NCBI GenBank assembly: GCA_035760965.1
Contig: DASTRY010000007.1
Coordinates: forward strand, 62,001 to 126,000
Reading direction: 5' to 3'
Length of the DNA stretch: 64,000 nt
Source of the DNA: JADGHX01 sp035760965
GTDB lineage: Bacteria; Pseudomonadota; Gammaproteobacteria; Steroidobacterales; Steroidobacteraceae
The position numbers and the translations under genes were made by a program. Of the stretch, positions 8,514 to 17,728 are shown piece by piece (positions within the stretch are counted from its first letter, which is position 1; the number at the start of each line of letters is the position of its first letter). The notes beneath the pieces are model-generated. The model was not told the origin of the DNA. It did no database searches and saw only the letters and a program-made list of their open reading frames with translations.

Positions 8514-9311
8514 ATGAAAATCCTACGTTCGCGGGGACCCTTTCGGATGGATCAGGGCGTGCAGCGGAGCTTCCGAGGCCCGTTCCTCACAGCATGCGCG
8601 CTGCTGTTCGCCGCCGTGGGCGCGCGGGCCGCCGCGCCGCCGGCCGTCGGTTTCGATACCGCCCACTTCAATATCGATTTGTCGGTCAGCTCCGACTACG
8701 TCGTCCACGGGATCACGCGCTCGCAGGGCAAGCCGGTCGCGCAGGCACAGCTCGGCTGGACGGGCGAGTCGGGCTTCATGGTCGGCGCATGGCTCTCGAC
8801 ACTCGATTTGAATCCGGGCCCCGGCCCCGAGTACGAGATCGACCCCTATCTCGCCAGGCGCTGGACCCTGAGCCCGGACTGGTCGCTGCGTACGGACATC
8901 ACGCGCTACATGTTCCGGCCGAACGGCGCGGCCGTGCGCTACGACTACACCGAGCTGCGCGCGGCCATGGCCTTCCGCGATGTCCTGGATTTCGCCGTCT
9001 CCTGGGCGCCGGACTACTCAGGGCTTTCCTGGGAGGGCCCGGCGCGCAATCGCACCATGATGACCTACGAGGCCTCGGCGCATGTCCCGGCGACGCGCTG
9101 GGTCGGGCTCAACGCCGGCATCGGCCGTCGCGACCTGGAGGATGCCTTCGGCAGCGCCTACTGGTACTGGAGCGCCGGCACCGAGGCCAATTTCGACCGC
9201 GTCAGCGTGGCGGTTACGTGGATCGGCACGAGCTACGACGCGGCCGAGCTGTATGGCCATGAATATGCGGGCAATCGGGTCGTCGCGACCGTCGGTGTGA
9301 GGTTGCACTGA
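8514..9311 (+). CDS. TorF-family putative outer-membrane porin
   Basis: A 265-residue exported beta-barrel protein. After a signal peptide (cleavage near GARAAAPP) it has alternating beta strands and the family opening FNIDLSVSSDYVVHGITRSQ, typical of the TIGR02001/TorF (Gcw_chp) family, whose members carry S-S-D-Y-x-x-R/H-G-x-S/T. It ends in VATVGVRLH, a plausible barrel terminus. TorF-type proteins are putative porins; transported substances are not established. A second in-frame ATG at 8547 (MDQGVQRSFRG) would give a tidier signal peptide and may be the true start. It precedes the ECF sigma factor gene, but a 59-base gap and different theme make an operon uncertain. Confidence 0.85.
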   Translation: MKILRSRGPFRMDQGVQRSFRGPFLTACALLFAAVGARAAAPPAVGFDTAHFNIDLSVSSDYVVHGITRSQGKPVAQAQLGWTGESGFMVGAWLSTLDLNPGPGPEYEIDPYLARRWTLSPDWSLRTDITRYMFRPNGAAVRYDYTELRAAMAFRDVLDFAVSWAPDYSGLSWEGPARNRTMMTYEASAHVPATRWVGLNAGIGRRDLEDAFGSAYWYWSAGTEANFDRVSVAVTWIGTSYDAAELYGHEYAGNRVVATVGVRLH

Positions 9312-9370
9312 GCGCACCGGTCTTATTGAACCGGCCGCTCCCCTTTTCGGAACCCAATGCACGGACCGCC

Positions 9371-10003
9371 ATGACATCCCCCGACCTCCATCCCGATAGC
9401 GCCTCATCGAGTGCCGCAGACGACCTCGTTCTGCTGGGCCGTGTCGCCGAGGGCGACCGCGACGCATTCCGCAGGCTCTACTCCCACTACCACCGTCGGC
9501 TGCACCGCTTTCTCATGCGGCTGACGCGCGAGCGCCAGGTGACCGAGGAGGTCATCAACGACACGATGATGGTCGTCTGGCAGCACGCTGCGGATTTCCG
9601 CGGCGCTTCGCGCGTCTCGACCTGGATTCTCGGCATCGCCTACCGGCGCGCCCTCAAGACGCTCGAGCGCGCGCGCAACACCAGCGCGCAGGACGTCATC
9701 GTCGCCGCGGCGACGATGCCGGATGGGGCGCTGCTCGATGCGCTCTCACAGGGAACCGAAACGCACGACTGGATCGACGCCGCGCTCGCGAAGCTCTCGA
9801 GCGAGCATCGCATGGTCATCGAGCTCGCCTACTTCCTTGGCCTCTCGTGCGAGGAGATCGCGGAGATCGTCGGCTGCCCGCTCGGCACGGTGAAGACGCG
9901 CATGTTCTATGGGCGCGAGCGGTTGCGTCAGGTGCTCACGGTGCTCGCCGCACCCCGCAAGCTCGGAGGCGCCGTCGCGCCCGCGCTGGGAGGCTCGCTC
10001 TGA
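9371..10003 (+). CDS. ECF-type RNA polymerase sigma factor (sigma-70 family)
   Basis: A 210-residue ECF sigma factor. Sigma region 2 spans about residues 25-95 (DAFRRLYSHYHRRLHRFLMR, then VTEEVINDTMMVVWQHA, then STWILGIAYRRAL) and region 4 about 140-195 (LSSEHRMVIELAYFLGLSCE, then VGCPLGTVKTRMFYGRERLR). I use the ATG at 9371 (MTSPDLHPDS); an upstream TTG frame to 9326 exists but lacks support. The stop overlaps the start of the anti-sigma gene (ATGA), so the pair is translationally coupled. By family knowledge such factors are held by the anti-sigma factor and released by an envelope signal. A GGAACC at 9349-9354 resembles an ECF -35 element, but its spacing would place transcription start within the gene. 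Confidence 0.95.
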   Translation: MTSPDLHPDSASSSAADDLVLLGRVAEGDRDAFRRLYSHYHRRLHRFLMRLTRERQVTEEVINDTMMVVWQHAADFRGASRVSTWILGIAYRRALKTLERARNTSAQDVIVAAATMPDGALLDALSQGTETHDWIDAALAKLSSEHRMVIELAYFLGLSCEEIAEIVGCPLGTVKTRMFYGRERLRQVLTVLAAPRKLGGAVAPALGGSL

Positions 10004-10779
10004 TGAGCCCGTCGGTCGTACCGCCGGATCCGCGCGAGTGCGAGATCGTCGGCGAGCTCATCGCGTGGCACGCGAATGGCACGCTCGGACCGGCGGATCG
10101 CGCACTGGTGGATGCACACACGGCGGTCTGCCAGACCTGCCGCACAACGCTTGCGCTCGAGCGGCGGCTCGTCGAGTCGATTCGTGCGCCGCGCGGGAAC
10201 GTGGAGCAGTCGCCGCATGCCGGCTGGCAGAAGCTCGCGGCGCGCCTCGACGCGGAAGACGCGGCCATGGCGCCTCGCGAGCGCGATGGCGTGAAGCCGG
10301 AGAGCTCGAAGACGGCTGGCCAGCACGGCGCATCGGTCAGCGTGGGGCGTGATGCGGCGAGCACGCGCTCGGCGCGCGGTCGCGTGAACTGGCCCGCGGC
10401 TCTCGGAGCTGCGGTCGCGGTGCAAGCCGCGGCGATCGCGGTGCTCGCGGTCGCGCTCGTGCGGCACCGGCAGACGGAATCGGAGCCGCGCTTTCATACC
10501 GTCGCGAACGCGGATCCGACGCTCGCGTCGAGCGGGTCGCTCGTGCGTATCGCGTTCGATCCTTCCGTAGACGAGAAAGCGGCGCGCGATCTCGCGGCCC
10601 GTGCGGGCGCGCAGCGCATTCTGGCGGGGCCGAGCCCCGACAATGTCTATACGTTCGAATTCGGTGCGGACGTCGCCGGTGCGGCGGCGCTCGATCAGAA
10701 GGTGCATGAGCTGCGCCGACAGGCGCACGTGCTGTTGGTGGAGCCTGTCGTCGTCGACTATTCCCACACGCAGAAGTGA
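10003..10779 (+). CDS. Zinc-finger (zf-HC2) anti-sigma factor, single-pass membrane protein
   Basis: A 258-residue protein starting at the ATG that overlaps the sigma-factor stop. The N-terminus carries a H-x3-C-x2-C zinc-binding anti-sigma signature (DAHTAVCQTCRTTLALERR, residues about 41-60). A single membrane helix lies near residues 130-155 (WPAALGAAVAVQAAAIAVLA). The periplasmic C-terminal domain (about 170-258) is alpha/beta with LVRIAFDPSVDEKAARDLAA and ends VLLVEPVVVDYSHTQK. Its sequence resembles a propeptide or inhibitor-like fold, which would suit the subtilase encoded next; this link is inference. The stop overlaps the GTG start of the peptidase gene (GTGA), so sigma factor, anti-sigma factor and peptidase form one coupled operon. 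Confidence 0.9.
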   Translation: MSPSVVPPDPRECEIVGELIAWHANGTLGPADRALVDAHTAVCQTCRTTLALERRLVESIRAPRGNVEQSPHAGWQKLAARLDAEDAAMAPRERDGVKPESSKTAGQHGASVSVGRDAASTRSARGRVNWPAALGAAVAVQAAAIAVLAVALVRHRQTESEPRFHTVANADPTLASSGSLVRIAFDPSVDEKAARDLAARAGAQRILAGPSPDNVYTFEFGADVAGAAALDQKVHELRRQAHVLLVEPVVVDYSHTQK

Positions 10780-12209
10780 GCGGCGCCATGGGTCGCCTGA
10801 GAACGCGCCGGGTCGGTCTGAGCTTCGCCTTCGTCGCGATGGGGCTCGCGCTGCTCGCGTTCAGCGTCGGCTGCGTGGCGCGCGGACCCGCGACGGCCGC
10901 CGCGTCGTCCCTTGCCGCCGGTCCGGCGGCGCATCCGGAACGGCAGATCGTCGTCACGATTCGCGACAGTCGCGCGAATTTGCGCGCGGCGCCGGGCTCG
11001 ACGGCGCGCGCGTATTCGTCCCCCTCCTCGTATCAGGCATCGGCCTACGCGCGACGGGTCATCGCCTCGCTCGAGCACGACTACGCGCTCGAGTGGGTGG
11101 CCGGCTGGCGCATCGACCTGCTCAACGTTCATTGCGTCGTGTTCATGGCGCACGATGTGGCAACGCGCGACGCGCTGCTCGCGAAGCTGCGTAAAGACTC
11201 GCGCGTCGAGTCCGCGCAGCCGATGAACATGTTCGCGACCACCTCGCGCGCGGCCGACTACAACGACCCGTATTTCTCGCTGCAGAAGGGCGTCGAGGAG
11301 ATTCACGTTCCCGAAGCGCAGCGCTGGTCGAAAGGGCGCGGCGTGACCATCGCAGTGATCGACACGGGCGTCGATACCGCGCATCCCGAGCTCGCCGGGC
11401 GCATCAAGCTGACCCGCAACTTCGTGGACGACGACATGGAGCGGTTCCAGATGGACCGGCACGGCACGGCCGTCGCCGGCGTCATCGCTGCGCTGACAAA
11501 CAACGGGGAGGGCATCGTCGGCGTCGCGCCCGCATCCGATCTCATCGCGCTCAAAGCGTGCTGGCAGGAACGTCTCGACGCGGCGGCCGTGTGCAACACG
11601 CTGACGCTCGCCGAAGCGCTCGCGTTCGCGATCGAGCGGCGCGCGCGCATCATCAATCTCAGCCTGACCGGACCGAGCGATCCGCTGCTGACGCGGCTGG
11701 TCGGGCGCGCGCTCGAGCAGGGCATTCTCGTGCTCGGTGCGTCCGTTGCCCCTTCGGGCGCTGCGAAGGTGTCGAATGCGGGATCGCGCGATGCAGGGTT
11801 TCCGCTCAGCGTGCCCGGCGTCATCGCCGTCGCGGATGCCGACTTCGCCGGGGCGTCGGCGCTGAAACCTGTGGCGAGCGTCGCTCCGGCGGCTCCGCAC
11901 GAACCAGGCGCACGCCCACTCCTCGCAGCACCAGGCCAGGAAGTGCTGACTCTCGCTCCGGGCGGTCGTTACGACTACGTCTCGGGCGCGTCCATCTCGA
12001 CTGCGATGGTGACCGGCGTCGTCGCGCTGCTGCTCGAACGCGGCCAGCATCTGCAGGCCGGCGAGGTTCGCGCACTGCTCGAACGCACCGGCTATACCGG
12101 CACTGATGAGAGCCTGCGCATCGTGGATGCTTGCGATGCGGTGGCCTCCGTGGTGCGCGCGCAGGGCTGTCGCGAAATCCGCACGGCTGCGGAAATCATT
12201 CCGAAGTAG
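10776..12209 (+). CDS. Subtilisin-like (S8) serine peptidase lipoprotein
   Basis: A 477-residue S8 peptidase. The N-terminus is a lipoprotein signal (LLAFSVGC), so the enzyme is probably lipid-anchored in the envelope. Residues about 60-150 look like an I9-type prodomain, and the catalytic triad is complete: Asp196 in VIDTGVDTAHPEL, His229 in RHGTAVAGVIAA, Ser406 in SGASISTAMVTG (numbering from the GTG at 10776). If translation starts instead at the ATG at 10788, subtract four. It overlaps the anti-sigma gene by four bases. Its linkage to a sigma/anti-sigma pair suggests a stress-induced peptidase or one that takes part in signalling, for example by trimming the anti-sigma periplasmic domain. 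The second option is a hypothesis only. Confidence 0.93.
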   Translation: MSGAMGRLRTRRVGLSFAFVAMGLALLAFSVGCVARGPATAAASSLAAGPAAHPERQIVVTIRDSRANLRAAPGSTARAYSSPSSYQASAYARRVIASLEHDYALEWVAGWRIDLLNVHCVVFMAHDVATRDALLAKLRKDSRVESAQPMNMFATTSRAADYNDPYFSLQKGVEEIHVPEAQRWSKGRGVTIAVIDTGVDTAHPELAGRIKLTRNFVDDDMERFQMDRHGTAVAGVIAALTNNGEGIVGVAPASDLIALKACWQERLDAAAVCNTLTLAEALAFAIERRARIINLSLTGPSDPLLTRLVGRALEQGILVLGASVAPSGAAKVSNAGSRDAGFPLSVPGVIAVADADFAGASALKPVASVAPAAPHEPGARPLLAAPGQEVLTLAPGGRYDYVSGASISTAMVTGVVALLLERGQHLQAGEVRALLERTGYTGTDESLRIVDACDAVASVVRAQGCREIRTAAEIIPK

Positions 12210-14042
12210 TCACTGCCCGATCGGCAGGTCGAACATCAGCTCGCGTACGTAACGCACGGGCGGCGAGCCGTACGACAGCACGGCGTCGTGATAGCGCTTC
12301 AGGGTGAACTCCTTGCCCCAGCGCTGCTTTGCTTCCTCGCGCAGCGCGATGTGTTCCTGAAAGCCGACGAAATAGGTCGGCAGTTGCGCCACGCTCAGCT
12401 GCGCGCGCACCCACTTCCCCGCCGCCTCGCGCTCTTCTTGAAAGGTGTCGTGCGTCATGAGGTGCATCGCCTGTTCGCGCGTCCAGCCGTCGACGTGCAC
12501 GCCCTGATCGAGGATCGCGTTCGCGATGGTTCGCAGATACCACTTGAGCTGCGTGAGCTGCATGAGCGGGTCGCCGTTCATGTAGCCCTGCTCCACCATC
12601 AGCCGCTCGGCGTACACCGCCCACCCTTCGATGAAAGTGCCCGAGCCGAGCGCCGCACGCAGCGGCGAGGCGTAGCGATTCGCGTGCGTGAGCTGCAGGT
12701 AATGCCCCGGCATGGCCTCGTGGACGGTGAGATTCTCGATCGCGCGCGTGTTGTACTCGCGCAGATACGAATCCACCTGTTTGCTCGTCCAGTCGTCGGG
12801 AATCGGCGCCACCGCGAAGAACGTCTTCAGGCCCTTGTCGAGCGGGCCGGGTGCGTCGCAGTACGCGAGCGCCACACCGCGATTGAACTCCGGCATGGGA
12901 ATGATCTCGATCGGATCATCGTAGACCGTGACGAAATCCTTCGAGCGTACGAATGCGAGCGCATCGTCGTAGGCGCGCCGCACAGTCTCGAACACCTGGT
13001 TGCGCGGGGGACGTTGCGCGTAGGTCAGCTCGAGGGCGGCCGCGATGGCCGTCTGCTGTGCGTTCTCATCGGGCGTATCGGGCAACGGCGGTGCGTTGCG
13101 CCGGCCGCGCAGCACGTTGCGTGCGATCTCGTACATCGTCGCGCGCGTTTTCTTCAGCTCGCTTTCGGCGCGAGCGCGAATTTCCGCGCGCGACAGCGGC
13201 GAATCGAGCGCGAAGTGCAATTTCGCATCGTAGAGCCGTGCACCGATGCGGAAGTCGCCCGTTGCCGACGGCACCAATTTTTTCTCGAGCCAGATCTGAT
13301 GTTGGGAAACCGCGTTGCGCGCGCGGTCGATGGCCGCGCGCAATTCCGCCTGCTCGTCAATCGGCAGTACGGCCAATTGCGGCACGACGAGCTGATCGAT
13401 GAGCGAGATCACGCCACTGTTCTGTTTCACAGCTGTTTCGGCGTACACCTTCGGGACCCGTGCGAGGTCGAGCGACTCGCGCACCTGTGCGAGAAAACGC
13501 GGCAACTGCACGAGCCGCTTGTGGACGTTGCGAAGTCGTTCCGGCAATGGCGCGAAGTCGCGAGACAGCAACGTGTACACGCTGTTTCCCGCGATGTTCG
13601 TATACAGCAACGGGTTCCACGCCCAGCTCTGCAACTCCTCGATGGTGAAGATGTCGTACTCGAGCTGGTTGGCGAGGAGCTGCGCGTCGACTTGGTGCGC
13701 GCGCGAGAGTTGTGCGCGATCGATTGCGCGCAGCGCGTCGAGCATCTCTCGTTCGAGAGACACGGTTTGAGTGCGCGCGTTGGCGCTGACATCGTCGAGC
13801 TCGCCATCGAAACGGTGGTCGCCGAGCCCGGTCGCAGTCACAGGCGCGAGCGCGAGCACCTCGTCGAAGTAACGGCGCGAAAGCGCTTCGAATGCGGCAT
13901 CGGCTGCGCTTGGGCCAGCGGGCGCGGCAGGACGCCCCGGTGTCGGGGCACAGCCGACAAGAGCTGCAGCCAAACAGAGACAGGTCGCAAGCCGAGGAAA
14001 GAAATGAGACGGGACGGTCGTTGTACTTCTCATCGTGCTCAT
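12210..14042 (-). CDS. DUF885-family putative metallopeptidase lipoprotein
   Basis: A 610-residue protein with a lipobox (CLAAALVGC, Cys at about residue 31), so it is predicted to be lipid-anchored. The DUF885 hallmark HEAMPGHYLQL (H-E-x-x-P-G-H) lies at about residue 440, followed by GTFIEGWAVYAERLM with the third Glu expected of a gluzincin-like metal site. Together they suggest a zinc peptidase, although most DUF885 proteins are uncharacterised. The length is typical of the family. The gene ends one base after the stop of the convergent subtilase gene and starts 21 bases from the divergent histidine-kinase start. The first ATG (14042) and one three codons later are both possible starts. 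Confidence 0.92.
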   Translation of the reverse strand: MSTMRSTTTVPSHFFPRLATCLCLAAALVGCAPTPGRPAAPAGPSAADAAFEALSRRYFDEVLALAPVTATGLGDHRFDGELDDVSANARTQTVSLEREMLDALRAIDRAQLSRAHQVDAQLLANQLEYDIFTIEELQSWAWNPLLYTNIAGNSVYTLLSRDFAPLPERLRNVHKRLVQLPRFLAQVRESLDLARVPKVYAETAVKQNSGVISLIDQLVVPQLAVLPIDEQAELRAAIDRARNAVSQHQIWLEKKLVPSATGDFRIGARLYDAKLHFALDSPLSRAEIRARAESELKKTRATMYEIARNVLRGRRNAPPLPDTPDENAQQTAIAAALELTYAQRPPRNQVFETVRRAYDDALAFVRSKDFVTVYDDPIEIIPMPEFNRGVALAYCDAPGPLDKGLKTFFAVAPIPDDWTSKQVDSYLREYNTRAIENLTVHEAMPGHYLQLTHANRYASPLRAALGSGTFIEGWAVYAERLMVEQGYMNGDPLMQLTQLKWYLRTIANAILDQGVHVDGWTREQAMHLMTHDTFQEEREAAGKWVRAQLSVAQLPTYFVGFQEHIALREEAKQRWGKEFTLKRYHDAVLSYGSPPVRYVRELMFDLPIGQ

Positions 14043-14062
14043 CCGTGCGGAGTGGCGCGATC

Positions 14063-16231
14063 ATGAAACAATTGCACACGCATTGGGAAGCATTGCCCCG
14101 ATATGCGACCTGCGGAAACCTCGAAGGTGACCGTTCGTTCAACCCTTCATCGAAGGGGCGGGTAACCGAGGAGCGAACCATCGTCACGTGGTCTGGCACA
14201 CCCGACGACGTTCGGGAAATCGTGGCTGCGAGCGAGCGGATGGCGTTCTTGCTCGCGCTCTCGACCGAGCTCGCTCGCATCAGCAGCCCGCAAGAAGTGG
14301 TCTGCACGGCGATGGCGCGGCTGCGCGAGCGGCTCGGCATCGCGCGGGTCACGCTCGCGGAGCTCGACGACCGGCGCAACGAAGCCGTGCTCCTGCACGA
14401 GTCCGGCGGTGAGGAATCGCGCATCGAGATCGCGAGCGTGCCGCTCGAGCCTTTCGCAAAGCTCGCGAGCGAGTCGCGCGACGGTCGCATGACGGTGATC
14501 CGCGACACGCGCACCGACGAGCAAGCCGCGCACTTGTACGAGGACTGGTACTCGCCGCAGGGCGTCGGCGCGCTCGTGTCGGCGCCCCTGCTGGAGAACG
14601 GTACGCTCGTCGCGCTGCTGTCCGCGGTGAGCGACGAGCCGCGCGATTGGAGCGACCCCGAAGTCGAGCTCGTGCGCAACGTCGCCGACATCGTTTGGCC
14701 GGCGCTCGAGAAAGCGCGCGCGGACCGGCGCGTCGCGATGAACGAGGAGCGCCTGCGCCTCGCGCAGGGCGTGGCCCAGATCGGCACGTGGGACTGGGAT
14801 CCCGAGACGCGCCGCGCCTACTTCTCGCCGGAGACCAAGGACATCCTCGGTCTGAGCGGCGATGAGGCGACGCTGCCCGAGCAGTGGCAGCGGAACGTGG
14901 ACCCGCAGCAGCTGACGTCCGTGCTCGCGATGCTCGAAGAGTGCACGACGGTCGGCAAAGGCGAGATCGAGTATCGCTACCAGCACCCGACCCGCGGCTC
15001 GCGGTGGATCTACCACAAGGCGGGTCTCGTTCATCACGCGGGCCATCGCCACGTCGTGGGCATCAGCCTGGACGTGACGCCGCGCCGCCAGGCGGAAGAA
15101 GCCCTGAAGGAGGTGAATCAGCGCAAGGACGAGTTCCTTGCGATGCTCGCGCACGAGCTGCGCAACCCGCTCGCGCCGATCCGCAACGCCGCGCAGCTCT
15201 TGAGCGTCCACGGCGGCAAGCCCGAGATCGAATGGGCCCGCGCGGTCATCGAGCGGCAGACCGCGCATCTCGTGCGATTGGTGGACGACCTCCTGGATGT
15301 CTCACGCATGGTGCGCGGCCAGATCACGTTGCAGCGCTCGCCGGTGGCGCTCGCGGACATCGTGCAGGTCGCCGTGGAGACGACCCGGCCGCTCATTCGC
15401 CGGCGCAAGCATCATTTCGTCGCGCAGATCCCCGAGCAGACGGTGACGATCGAAGGGGATTTGACGCGTTTGGCGCAGGTGGTCGCCAATCTGCTCAACA
15501 ACGCCGCGAAGTACACCGACGACGGCGGCCACATTCGCCTCGATGCGGAGCTCGAGGGCGACGAGGTCGCGATCCGCGTGCGCGACACCGGACTCGGCGT
15601 CGCGCCGAATCTGCTGCCGCACGTGTTCGACCTCTTCACGCAATCCGATCGGACACTGGACCGTGCCGAAGGCGGTCTGGGCATCGGCCTCACGCTGGTG
15701 AAGCGGCTCGTCGAGATGCACGGCGGCCGCGTGGAGGCCCACAGCGAGGGTCTGGGACGCGGCGCCGAATTCGTGGTGCATCTGCCGGTGCTCACGACCG
15801 AGCCCGCACACGCGGCCCAGCGTGCACCGCGAGCGGCTGAAGCTCGCGCCGGAACGGAGGGCAAGAAGTTGCGAATCCTCATCGTCGACGACAATGTCGA
15901 TGCGGCGGACAGCATCGCGATGCTCCTCAACATGGAAGGCCATCAGACCCGTACGGTGAACACGGCGCGCGCGGCGCTGCTCGCCGCGCCGGACTTCAAG
16001 CCGGATGTCGTGCTCCTCGACATCGGGCTGCCGGAGATGGACGGCTACGAAGTCGCGCGGCGGCTGCGTGCGCAGAACGGCTCGCATCGCATGCTCCTCG
16101 TCGCCGTCACCGGCTATGGCCAGCCCGCGGACCGGCGCCGCGCGCGTGCGGCGGGTTTCGATGAGCACATGGTGAAGCCGGTCGAGCCGGCGACACTGCA
16201 AGCGTTTCTGCGTTCCGTGCAGCCCGCATGA
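14063..16231 (+). CDS. Hybrid sensor histidine kinase (GAF-PAS-HisKA-HATPase-REC)
   Basis: A 722-residue cytoplasmic sensor kinase without membrane helices. Domains in order: GAF about residues 50-215 (SPQEVVCTAMARLRERLG onwards), PAS about 235-350 (RYQHPTRGSRWIYHKAG), HisKA with phosphoacceptor His364 in MLAHELRNPLAPIRNA, HATPase with VVANLLNNAAKYTDDGG, FDLFTQSDRTLDRAEGGLGI and GLTLVKRLVEMHGG, and a C-terminal receiver with LIVDDNVDAADS and phosphoacceptor Asp653 in VVLLDIGLPEMDG. I start at the ATG at 14063, with GGAGTGG upstream; the frame is open further upstream inside the DUF885 gene but without a ribosome site. No DNA-binding output domain or separate response regulator is adjacent, so the partner is unknown. 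Confidence 0.95.
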   Translation: MKQLHTHWEALPRYATCGNLEGDRSFNPSSKGRVTEERTIVTWSGTPDDVREIVAASERMAFLLALSTELARISSPQEVVCTAMARLRERLGIARVTLAELDDRRNEAVLLHESGGEESRIEIASVPLEPFAKLASESRDGRMTVIRDTRTDEQAAHLYEDWYSPQGVGALVSAPLLENGTLVALLSAVSDEPRDWSDPEVELVRNVADIVWPALEKARADRRVAMNEERLRLAQGVAQIGTWDWDPETRRAYFSPETKDILGLSGDEATLPEQWQRNVDPQQLTSVLAMLEECTTVGKGEIEYRYQHPTRGSRWIYHKAGLVHHAGHRHVVGISLDVTPRRQAEEALKEVNQRKDEFLAMLAHELRNPLAPIRNAAQLLSVHGGKPEIEWARAVIERQTAHLVRLVDDLLDVSRMVRGQITLQRSPVALADIVQVAVETTRPLIRRRKHHFVAQIPEQTVTIEGDLTRLAQVVANLLNNAAKYTDDGGHIRLDAELEGDEVAIRVRDTGLGVAPNLLPHVFDLFTQSDRTLDRAEGGLGIGLTLVKRLVEMHGGRVEAHSEGLGRGAEFVVHLPVLTTEPAHAAQRAPRAAEARAGTEGKKLRILIVDDNVDAADSIAMLLNMEGHQTRTVNTARAALLAAPDFKPDVVLLDIGLPEMDGYEVARRLRAQNGSHRMLLVAVTGYGQPADRRRARAAGFDEHMVKPVEPATLQAFLRSVQPA

Positions 16232-16436
16232 ACCGAAGTTGATGCGGGCGGCAGGGGTCCAGGACCCTCCGCGGGGTACATCCGTGTGATGAGATACGCG
16301 CGGCCGTCCGTGGTGCGCGCTGTCCGTAGACCCCCACCGCTGTATGAGTGCCCGTGTGCCACGCTGCGGTTCATACGTGCGGTCGTGCCGCTGGTAAGCT
16401 CTCCGCACACATGGGTTCATCTCTTTTGCAGCCGGC

Positions 16437-17705
16437 ATGAGCGCGGCGGGTCACGCGGCTGCGCCTTCTTCCGGCACCCACCTGATCGCAGCACTGAAGC
16501 ACCGTGACTATGCGGTGTTCGCAGCGGCACGGTTCTGCACGACGCTGTCGTGGCAGATCCTCGGCGCGGCAGTGGGTTGGCAGGTGTGGCAGCTCACGCG
16601 CAATCCGCTGTCGCTCGCGTTCGTCGGACTCGCGCAGTTCCTGCCGTTCGTTCTGCTCGTGCTCGTCGCCGGTCAGGTTGCGGACCGCACGGATCGTCGA
16701 CTCGTCCTGATCGCGGCCTACACGGTGGAGGCGAGCTGCAGCGCCGTGCTGCTGTGGTTCACCCTTTCCGGCTTGCAAAGCGTGTGGCCGGTGTTCGTCG
16801 CCATGACGCTGTTCGGGATCGGCCGCGCGTTCTGGATGCCGACGGGACAAGCGACGACGCCGCACCTCGTGCCGCCCACGGCATTCCCGAGCGCGGTCGC
16901 GCTCAACTCGGGACTGTTTCAAATCGGCGTCATCACCGGTCCGGCAATCGGCGGACTGCTGCTCGTCGCGGGTCCCCGCGCCGCCTATGCCACATCGCTC
17001 GCGCTGCTGACATTGGCCGTTGTGCTCATGTCGACGATGAAGCCCGTCCGCACGGCGGCGCCGGTGCGCGCGTTCCGTCTCGGCGACGTGCTCGAAGGGC
17101 TGCGCTTCGTGATTCGAAGACGCACCGTTCTGGGTGCAATCTCGCTCGATCTGTTCGCGGTGCTCTTCGGTGGCGCGACCGCGATGATGCCCATCTATGC
17201 GAGCGACGTTCTGCACGTGAGCCCGGTGGGCTACGGCTTCCTGCGCTCGGCGCCCGGTGTGGGCGCGGCATCGATGGCGTTGCTGCTGGCGTTCTCGCCG
17301 CTCACGCGGCACGTGGGCCGCTGGATGTTCAGCGGCGTGGCGTTGTTCGGATGCGCGACCATCGTGTTCGGGCTCTCGCGCATCTACTGGATCTCGCTCG
17401 CGGCTCTATTCTTCATCGGGCTCGGCGACATGGTGAGCGTGTTCGTGCGCCAGATCCTCGTGCAGCTCGAGACGCCGGACGCCATTCGCGGGCGCGTGAG
17501 CGCCGTGAGCTCGATGTTCATCGGCGCTTCGAACGAGCTCGGCGAATTCGAATCGGGGCTCGCGGCGCGCGCCTTCGGGCTCGTGCCTTCGGTCCTGCTC
17601 GGCGGCATCGCGACGCTGCTGGTAGTGCTCGGCTATCTGAAATTCTTCCCCGAGCTGCGCCGCATGGACCGCTTTCCGCAGCCGCCCGAGCGCTTTACCG
17701 GGTAG
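16437..17705 (+). CDS. MFS transporter, enterobactin-exporter-like
   Basis: A 422-residue membrane protein with about 12 hydrophobic segments. The N-terminal HRDYAVFAAARFCTTLSWQI and the loop VADRTDRRLVLIAAY (the MFS A motif, D-R-x-x-R-R) place it in the MFS_3/EntS-like exporter group. The central loop PVRTAAPVRAFRLGDVLEGL separates the two six-helix halves. The substrate is unknown and no siderophore genes are nearby. It is followed after 23 bases by the radical SAM gene on the same strand. Upstream, 16232-16436 is a 205-base gap in which I see no gene. Confidence 0.92.
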   Translation: MSAAGHAAAPSSGTHLIAALKHRDYAVFAAARFCTTLSWQILGAAVGWQVWQLTRNPLSLAFVGLAQFLPFVLLVLVAGQVADRTDRRLVLIAAYTVEASCSAVLLWFTLSGLQSVWPVFVAMTLFGIGRAFWMPTGQATTPHLVPPTAFPSAVALNSGLFQIGVITGPAIGGLLLVAGPRAAYATSLALLTLAVVLMSTMKPVRTAAPVRAFRLGDVLEGLRFVIRRRTVLGAISLDLFAVLFGGATAMMPIYASDVLHVSPVGYGFLRSAPGVGAASMALLLAFSPLTRHVGRWMFSGVALFGCATIVFGLSRIYWISLAALFFIGLGDMVSVFVRQILVQLETPDAIRGRVSAVSSMFIGASNELGEFESGLAARAFGLVPSVLLGGIATLLVVLGYLKFFPELRRMDRFPQPPERFTG

Positions 17706-17728
17706 CTGTATGGGCGTACAGTTTCGCC

